From Candidatus Bipolaricaulota bacterium (GTDB lineage Bacteria > Bipolaricaulota > Bipolaricaulia > M55B111), in the NCBI GenBank assembly GCA_018335015.1, contig JAGXKX010000010.1, positions 1 through 36,662 of the forward strand: DNA of 36,662 nucleotides, in the 5' to 3' direction. The notes under the pieces are model-generated. The model was not told the DNA's origin. It searched no databases and saw only the letters and a list, made by a program, of their open reading frames with translations. Numbering within the stretch: the first letter of the stretch is position 1; each line of letters starts with the position of its first letter. Below, piece after piece: positions 32,730 through 36,662 of this stretch. The translations under genes and the position numbers were made by a program.

Positions 32730-32738
32730 ATTATCTCA
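32730..32738 (-). promoter_or_regulatory. Extended -10 box for pgsA
   Basis: Minus strand TGAGATAAT, a TG-n extended -10 (GATAAT at plus 32730-32735), 6 nt before the pgsA ATG. No -35 of note. Transcription from it would start at or next to the ATG. Confidence 0.45.
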
Positions 32739-33039
32739 CTTAAAAACTGTCCGGATCCGTAAATCATACCCTTCCCTCGATAAGGTTGTTGGTTCAAAAC
32801 TTGAATTTTATCCGTTCTCCATATGTATAATGGACGGGCATCGAGATTGCCAGTGAACCCTTTAACCAACTAGTTCGGAAAGGGTTGGATTGTATTTCTC
32901 CCCTTGCTTGGTTATACTGTCCTGAATTGAATTGGTCTGTTTTTCTTTTAATTTAACTATACGATGAGATGAGGGGTCGTTGGCTAACTTTTTCGAGAAT
33001 AGGGACAGTAAAGTCAATAGTGTGACAGGGTGAAAGAAA
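32739..33039 (+). other. Leader region of cysS with promoter and hairpin
   Basis: A possible promoter is TTGAAT at 32801-32806 and TATAAT at 32826-32831, spaced 19 bp. Downstream, AACCCTTT at 32856-32863 pairs with AAAGGGTT at 32879-32886 around a 15-nt loop. A T-box was considered because cysS genes often carry one, but the conserved T-box sequence was not found. GACAGGGTG lies before the cysS ATG. No other gene is seen. Confidence 0.4.
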
Positions 33040-34470
33040 ATGCTTCAACTTTACAATACGCTGACCGGTGAGCAGGAGAAATTCGAGCCGCTCGAGGAAG
33101 GAAAGGTTAGATTTTACAGTTGTGGACCCACGGTTTACGACTATTTCCACATTGGTAATGCCAGACCGTTTATCGTCTTCGACGCCCTGCGCCGATATTT
33201 AGAGTTTAAGGGGTACGAGGTCGAATTTACCCAGAACGTCACGGACCTCGACGACAAAATAATCGACCGGGCCGAAGAAAAGGACGTCGAACCGGAAGAG
33301 CTCGCGAAAAAGTACGCCGAAGCCTACTTTGAAGACCTGGATAAACTGGGAGTAAAAGAGGCCGACTACGTGCCTAGAGTCACCGAATACGTGGAACAGA
33401 TAATTGAGCACGTAAGCGCTCTTGTGGACAAAGGATACGGTTACGAAGTAGAAGGGGACGTTTACTTCAGGGTCAGGGAGTTCTCCGATTACGGAAAGCT
33501 TTCCGGTCGCTCGATTGACGATCTAAAGAGCGGCGCCCGGGTGGAGGTAGATGCCAAGAAAGAGGATCCCCTGGACTTTGCCCTGTGGAAGAGTTCCGAT
33601 CCGGACGAGCCGGGCTGGGATAGCCCCTGGGGTAGAGGACGGCCTGGCTGGCACATCGAATGTTCCGTTATGGCTCAGACCACGCTGGGGGAGACTATAG
33701 ATATTCACGCCGGTGGCCACGATCTGGTATTCCCTCATCACGAAAACGAAATAGCTCAGTCCGAGGGGAGGACAGGGAAACAGTTCTGTCGTTACTGGAT
33801 ACATAACGGGTTGCTGGAGTTCGAAGGCGAGAAGATGTCGAAATCGCTGGGAAACTTCGAGTACGCCAGAGAGGTTCTGGATAATTACGACAGGGAGACG
33901 GTAAGGTACTTCTACTTTTCCACCCACTATAGAAAACCGCTCAACTTCAGCGAGAAGAACCTTAAAGATGCGAGGAGCGCGGTAGACAGGGTTTACGAGT
34001 TTTTGCGGACCGTCGAAGATCTGGATGCGGAGCCGGAAAATTCGGAATCTCCCCTGACGGATTCAGGTAAAGAACTGCAAGATCGGATAGAGACTGCCCG
34101 GGATCGTTTTGAAGAGGAGATGGACAAGGACTTTAATACGCCAGGAGGCCTAGGCGTAATATTTGACCTGGTCAAGCAGGCGAACAAATTCAGGGACGAA
34201 GGCAAAAACGAAAACAGTTATTTGCTGAAGGAAGCAAAGAGAGAGGTCCAGAAGCTAGCAGAACCTCTCGGACTGTTTCAGGGCAGAGAAGAGCCTTCCG
34301 CCAGTGGAATGGAAGAAGGCCTGGTGGAACTTCTACTGGAGGTTAGAAATTCGTTAAGGGATAAGCAGGACTGGGAGCTCGCGGATCGAATAAGGTCGGA
34401 GCTGGAAGAAATAGGGATCGAGGTCAAGGATCAGGAAGGTGAAACCACATGGTCGGTTGACCGGAATTGA
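33040..34470 (+). CDS. cysS: Cysteinyl-tRNA synthetase
   Basis: A 476-residue class I synthetase, normal length. Cys28 (SCGP) begins the zinc site, completed by WHIECSVMA and the [20 protein letters not shown] block. The HIGH motif is HIGN (37-40), the second signature KMSKS lies in [13 protein letters not shown], and the DALR-type anticodon domain follows. It charges tRNA-Cys in the cytosol. Composition is strongly acidic (for example [20 protein letters not shown]), fitting a salt-adapted cell. SD AGGGTG precedes the ATG. Confidence 0.97.
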   Translation: MLQLYNTLTGEQEKFEPLEEGKVRFYSCGPTVYDYFHIGNARPFIVFDALRRYLEFKGYEVEFTQNVTDLDDKIIDRAEEKDVEPEELAKKYAEAYFEDLDKLGVKEADYVPRVTEYVEQIIEHVSALVDKGYGYEVEGDVYFRVREFSDYGKLSGRSIDDLKSGARVEVDAKKEDPLDFALWKSSDPDEPGWDSPWGRGRPGWHIECSVMAQTTLGETIDIHAGGHDLVFPHHENEIAQSEGRTGKQFCRYWIHNGLLEFEGEKMSKSLGNFEYAREVLDNYDRETVRYFYFSTHYRKPLNFSEKNLKDARSAVDRVYEFLRTVEDLDAEPENSESPLTDSGKELQDRIETARDRFEEEMDKDFNTPGGLGVIFDLVKQANKFRDEGKNENSYLLKEAKREVQKLAEPLGLFQGREEPSASGMEEGLVELLLEVRNSLRDKQDWELADRIRSELEEIGIEVKDQEGETTWSVDRN

Positions 34471-34541
34471 TAACCCCCATCGGTTTGTTTTTGGTAGTTT
34501 AGGTTAAAGCTTTAAATGAATACTACTACTCGGGTGATATC

Positions 34542-34835
34542 GTGAATAGACTTGAAGCGTACCTGTCAGTGACGGACGTGTCTGAATATGCCGGATTGAG
34601 CATTGAAGGGGTCAGGGACCTGATCGACGAGGGAGAGCTGGATGCGCTTGAGCTTAACGGAAGAACGAAGATCCGGAAATCGGAAATAGATAGATGGCTG
34701 GACGAACATGTAAATATAGAAAAATTGCTCGAATTAACCGATAAAATGGAAGGAGAGGTGGACGTCCAGGAAGTCGCTTCGGAGCTGGATATGGATCCGG
34801 AAGAAGTTCAGGATAAGATTATAGATAATGATTAG
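34542..34835 (+). CDS. Small excisionase/MerR-type helix-turn-helix protein
   Basis: A 97-residue acidic protein. Residues 5-55 form an HTH_17-like winged helix: YLSVTDVSEYAGLSIEGVRD and the DALELNGRTKIRKSEIDRWL strand-helix ending. The tail (60-97) is a second helical region (VQEVASELDMDPEEVQDKI) with no known match. It starts with GTG; GGGTGA lies upstream. It stands between cysS and tatC on the same strand and may regulate or simply accompany them. No phage genes are near, so an excisionase role is unlikely. Confidence 0.65.
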   Translation: MNRLEAYLSVTDVSEYAGLSIEGVRDLIDEGELDALELNGRTKIRKSEIDRWLDEHVNIEKLLELTDKMEGEVDVQEVASELDMDPEEVQDKIIDND

Positions 34836-34869
34836 TGTATTGGACCTAATTATCTTCTCCTAAAATATC

Positions 34870-35586
34870 GTGGCCAACAGTAATCTATTCCAGGAATTGC
34901 TAGACCGGACGGAAGACCTGAGAGGCCGGTTGATTCGCAGTTTTGCCGCTATTATCCTGGTGGGTATTGCCGCTTATGTCTTTAGGGATAGGGTCCTGGA
35001 ATTCATCCAGAGGCCCCTGGTCGACAAGGAACTAATTTTCATCCACCCCACGGAAGCATTTTTCACATACATTAAACTCTCCCTGTTCGTCGGCGTGCTG
35101 GTAAGTGCTCCCTATCTTCTGTACCAGATTATCCAGACTGCTACCCCTTTCCTGTCAAAAAGCGAGCGGTTCAGCAAGGGGTTCGTATGGGCGTTGTTCG
35201 GGTTCGGTAGCCTGTTTTTCTACTCCGGGGCGGCGTTTGCTTTACTGGGGGTGATGCCTTTTGCGCTGGACTTCTTGAAAGGGATCAGCGGAGAAAGTTT
35301 AAGAGCCACGTTTACCGTGGGGAACTACGCCTCGTTTATAATGGCGTTTACGCTTATTTTTGGTTTCGTGTTTGAGATGCCGGTGATCTCGTTCGGACTG
35401 GCCAGGCTGGGATTAATAACTCGCAAGACACTGACGAGTCAGTGGCGAATAGCACTCATTAGCGCGGCGATTCTGGCGGCGATTCTGACCCCTCCCGACC
35501 CGATCACTCAGATGTTTCTCTGGGGTCCGCTGTTGATTCTCTACGGTTTATCCATCGTCCTTGCGGGGATAGCTGAGAGCCGGTAG
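34870..35586 (+). CDS. tatC: Twin-arginine translocase TatC, divergent copy
   Basis: A 238-residue protein with six helices and the TatC layout: IFIHPTEAFFTYIKLSLFVG, APYLLYQIIQTATPFLSKSE, FGFVFEMPVISFGLARLGLI, and LTPPDPITQMFLWGPLLILY. The N-terminal signal-binding motif, usually HLEELR, is degraded to DRTEDLR, and the Phe normally found after YQxWxF is replaced by Thr in QTATP. The Glu of FVFEMP is kept. It may have altered substrate recognition relative to the TatC encoded at 36025. The GTG start has no clear SD, and other starts are possible. Confidence 0.88.
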   Translation: MANSNLFQELLDRTEDLRGRLIRSFAAIILVGIAAYVFRDRVLEFIQRPLVDKELIFIHPTEAFFTYIKLSLFVGVLVSAPYLLYQIIQTATPFLSKSERFSKGFVWALFGFGSLFFYSGAAFALLGVMPFALDFLKGISGESLRATFTVGNYASFIMAFTLIFGFVFEMPVISFGLARLGLITRKTLTSQWRIALISAAILAAILTPPDPITQMFLWGPLLILYGLSIVLAGIAESR

Positions 35587-35733
35587 GGGGTACTGAGTAC
35601 GTTTTCCGCAGCTAGAAAATCATATAGCCCGGAGGGCAGAAATGTTGCCGGCTTTGCTTTTGACTTTAGGTATTACATTCCGGAATAGAATACGTTAAAA
35701 TGTTTCCAGCACGTCTGGAGGTGTTATCAACAA

Positions 35734-36000
35734 ATGTTCGGATTGGGACCGACAGAGCTAATAATTATCCTGGTAATAATTCTCGTTATCTTTGGTGGCG
35801 AGAGGTTACCTGAACTGGCCCGATCTCTGGGGAAAGGGGTCAGGGAATTCAACAAGGAAAAAGAGAAGATTCAGGAGCAATACAATGAGACCCAGGAAGC
35901 AATAGACGTCGACACGGAGACCGGTAGCAAAGATTCTGATAGGGCTTCCGGCGACGAATCGGTCGAAGAAAAAGACGAAGACGAAGACGAAGAAAATTAA
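35734..36000 (+). CDS. tatA: Twin-arginine translocase pore subunit TatA/TatB-type
   Basis: An 88-residue protein: membrane helix at 5-20 ([21 protein letters not shown]), an amphipathic helix [17 protein letters not shown], and a very acidic tail rich in Glu and Asp (KDEDEDEEN). The FG hinge and [10 protein letters not shown] motif are diagnostic of TatA/E; the Glu in GPTEL also occurs in TatB, so one protein may serve both roles. GGAGGTG precedes the ATG. It lies between two tatC genes. Confidence 0.92.
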   Translation: MFGLGPTELIIILVIILVIFGGERLPELARSLGKGVREFNKEKEKIQEQYNETQEAIDVDTETGSKDSDRASGDESVEEKDEDEDEEN

Positions 36001-36024
36001 TAGATATCCCACGATTATCTTTGA

Positions 36025-36662
36025 ATGAAAGACGAAGAACGACCGCTCGGGGAGCACCTGGAGGAACTGAGAAGTCGGATAATCCGCTCCCTGGGTGCGA
36101 TCGTTCTCCTCGGTGGTACTGCCTACTATTTCCGGATACGGCTGTTGAGTTTCCTCATAGATGCAGCCCGTGAGGAGTCCTTAATATATCTTCATCCCAC
36201 TGAAGCCTTCTTAACTTACTTAAAGCTGGCAGTGATAACGGGGTTGATACTTTCCACTCCTTGGCTGCTTTATCAGTTCTGGAAATTTATCCTTCCGGCT
36301 TTGCTCGATGAAGAGAAAAAGTGGTTTAGGCTGGGATTTTTGCTCGGCGGGGTCCTGTTTTACGCCGGTATCGCACTGGCCCTGCTCGTTGGATTGCCCT
36401 ATACAATGAAGTTTCTGGCGAACGTGGGGGGCGAGAGCCTTGTTTCCAGCTTTTCCGTCCGCAATTACATAACTTTTACCTCACTGCTGTCCTTTGCAAT
36501 GGGGCTCGTGTTCGAACTTCCCCTACTTATCTATCTGGTGGTGAGGCTGGGGTTCGTTAAACTATCGACTTTGAGGAAAAATAGAAGGTTCGTTATCGTC
36601 GGTACGTTTATCGTAGCGGCGTTTATAACTCCGACCGACCTCTTTTCTCAGGCTTTTATGGC
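36025..36662 (+). CDS. tatC: Twin-arginine translocase TatC, canonical copy (cut by window end)
   Basis: 212 codons visible; the 3' end lies beyond the window. It has an intact signal-binding motif GEHLEELRSRIIRSLG, the HPTEAFLTYLKLAVITGLIL loop, LLYQFWKFILPALLDEEKKW with the conserved Phe and Glu, FAMGLVFELPLLIYLVVRLG, and ITPTDLFSQAFM. These residues bind the twin-arginine signal in characterised TatC. It follows tatA by 24 bp, so tatA and this tatC form the likely core system. Confidence 0.93.
   Translation, partial: MKDEERPLGEHLEELRSRIIRSLGAIVLLGGTAYYFRIRLLSFLIDAAREESLIYLHPTEAFLTYLKLAVITGLILSTPWLLYQFWKFILPALLDEEKKWFRLGFLLGGVLFYAGIALALLVGLPYTMKFLANVGGESLVSSFSVRNYITFTSLLSFAMGLVFELPLLIYLVVRLGFVKLSTLRKNRRFVIVGTFIVAAFITPTDLFSQAFM

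Noticed and set aside
32739-33039. T-box riboswitch upstream of cysS
   Set aside because: The conserved T-box sequence and a following terminator/antiterminator pair were not found.
35587-35733. Terminator between tatC and tatA (AGCC...GGCT then TTGCTTTT)
   Set aside because: The stem is short and bulged and tatA shares the direction and system; not strong enough to call.

Overview
The window is bacterial chromosomal DNA of moderate GC. Gene content and order (lytR-type LCP gene followed by rsfS, mtaB-phoH-pgpH, pgsA, cysS, tat genes) look bacterial and Gram-positive-like. Many proteins are strongly acidic (CysS, RsfS, KdpB, KdpC, the TatA tail), and three potassium-uptake systems lie within about 15 kb. 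This suggests a salt-adapted, possibly salt-in, organism. The MttB-family methyltransferase fits an anaerobe living on quaternary amines. The lineage cannot be fixed from the sequence alone; a halophilic candidate-phylum bacterium such as the KB1/Bipolaricaulota group is only a guess.

Layout. 1-8 kb: a DoxX-like membrane protein, then a minus-strand locus (oligopeptide-type binding protein, two permeases, MttB-family protein, C45 acyltransferase/hydrolase, cupin) ending in a decayed MFS fragment. 8.1-9.1 kb: gene debris, with pieces of an IclR regulator, a class III aminotransferase and a C26 glutamine-amidotransferase-like hydrolase collapsed together. 9.1-10.9 kb: two membrane-protein genes. 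11.3-19.8 kb: potassium genes (trkA, trkH, then kdpFABC with a tandem Usp gene as last cistron). 20.4-23.7 kb: small membrane proteins, a dCTP deaminase/dUTPase-family gene and a broken nucleotide cyclase. 23.8-26.0 kb: a second trkH-trkA pair. 26.1-30.5 kb: minus-strand mtaB-phoH-pgpH and an AMMECR1 gene. 30.6-36.7 kb: LCP protein, rsfS, pgsA, cysS, an HTH protein and tatC-tatA-tatC, the last cut by the window edge.

The most unusual signal is a family of intergenic palindromic elements of about 150-210 bp: four full copies (822-1030, 13562-13714, 13920-14116, 19847-20041), one clear half copy (8162-8258) and one doubtful half copy near 22.4 kb. Each full copy has an outer stem, an inner stem and a conserved core of about 62 nt that starts TTACCTGGCTGCCGG and ends CAGTTGCCAGGTAA. 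The inner stem flanks differ between copies but stay complementary, as expected for a selected RNA or cruciform structure. I do not recognise the family. Other points of interest are the chimeric pseudogenes, a kdp promoter bracketed by a 10-bp inverted repeat, a homopolymer frameshift in a membrane-protein gene, and two unequal TatC paralogues around one TatA.
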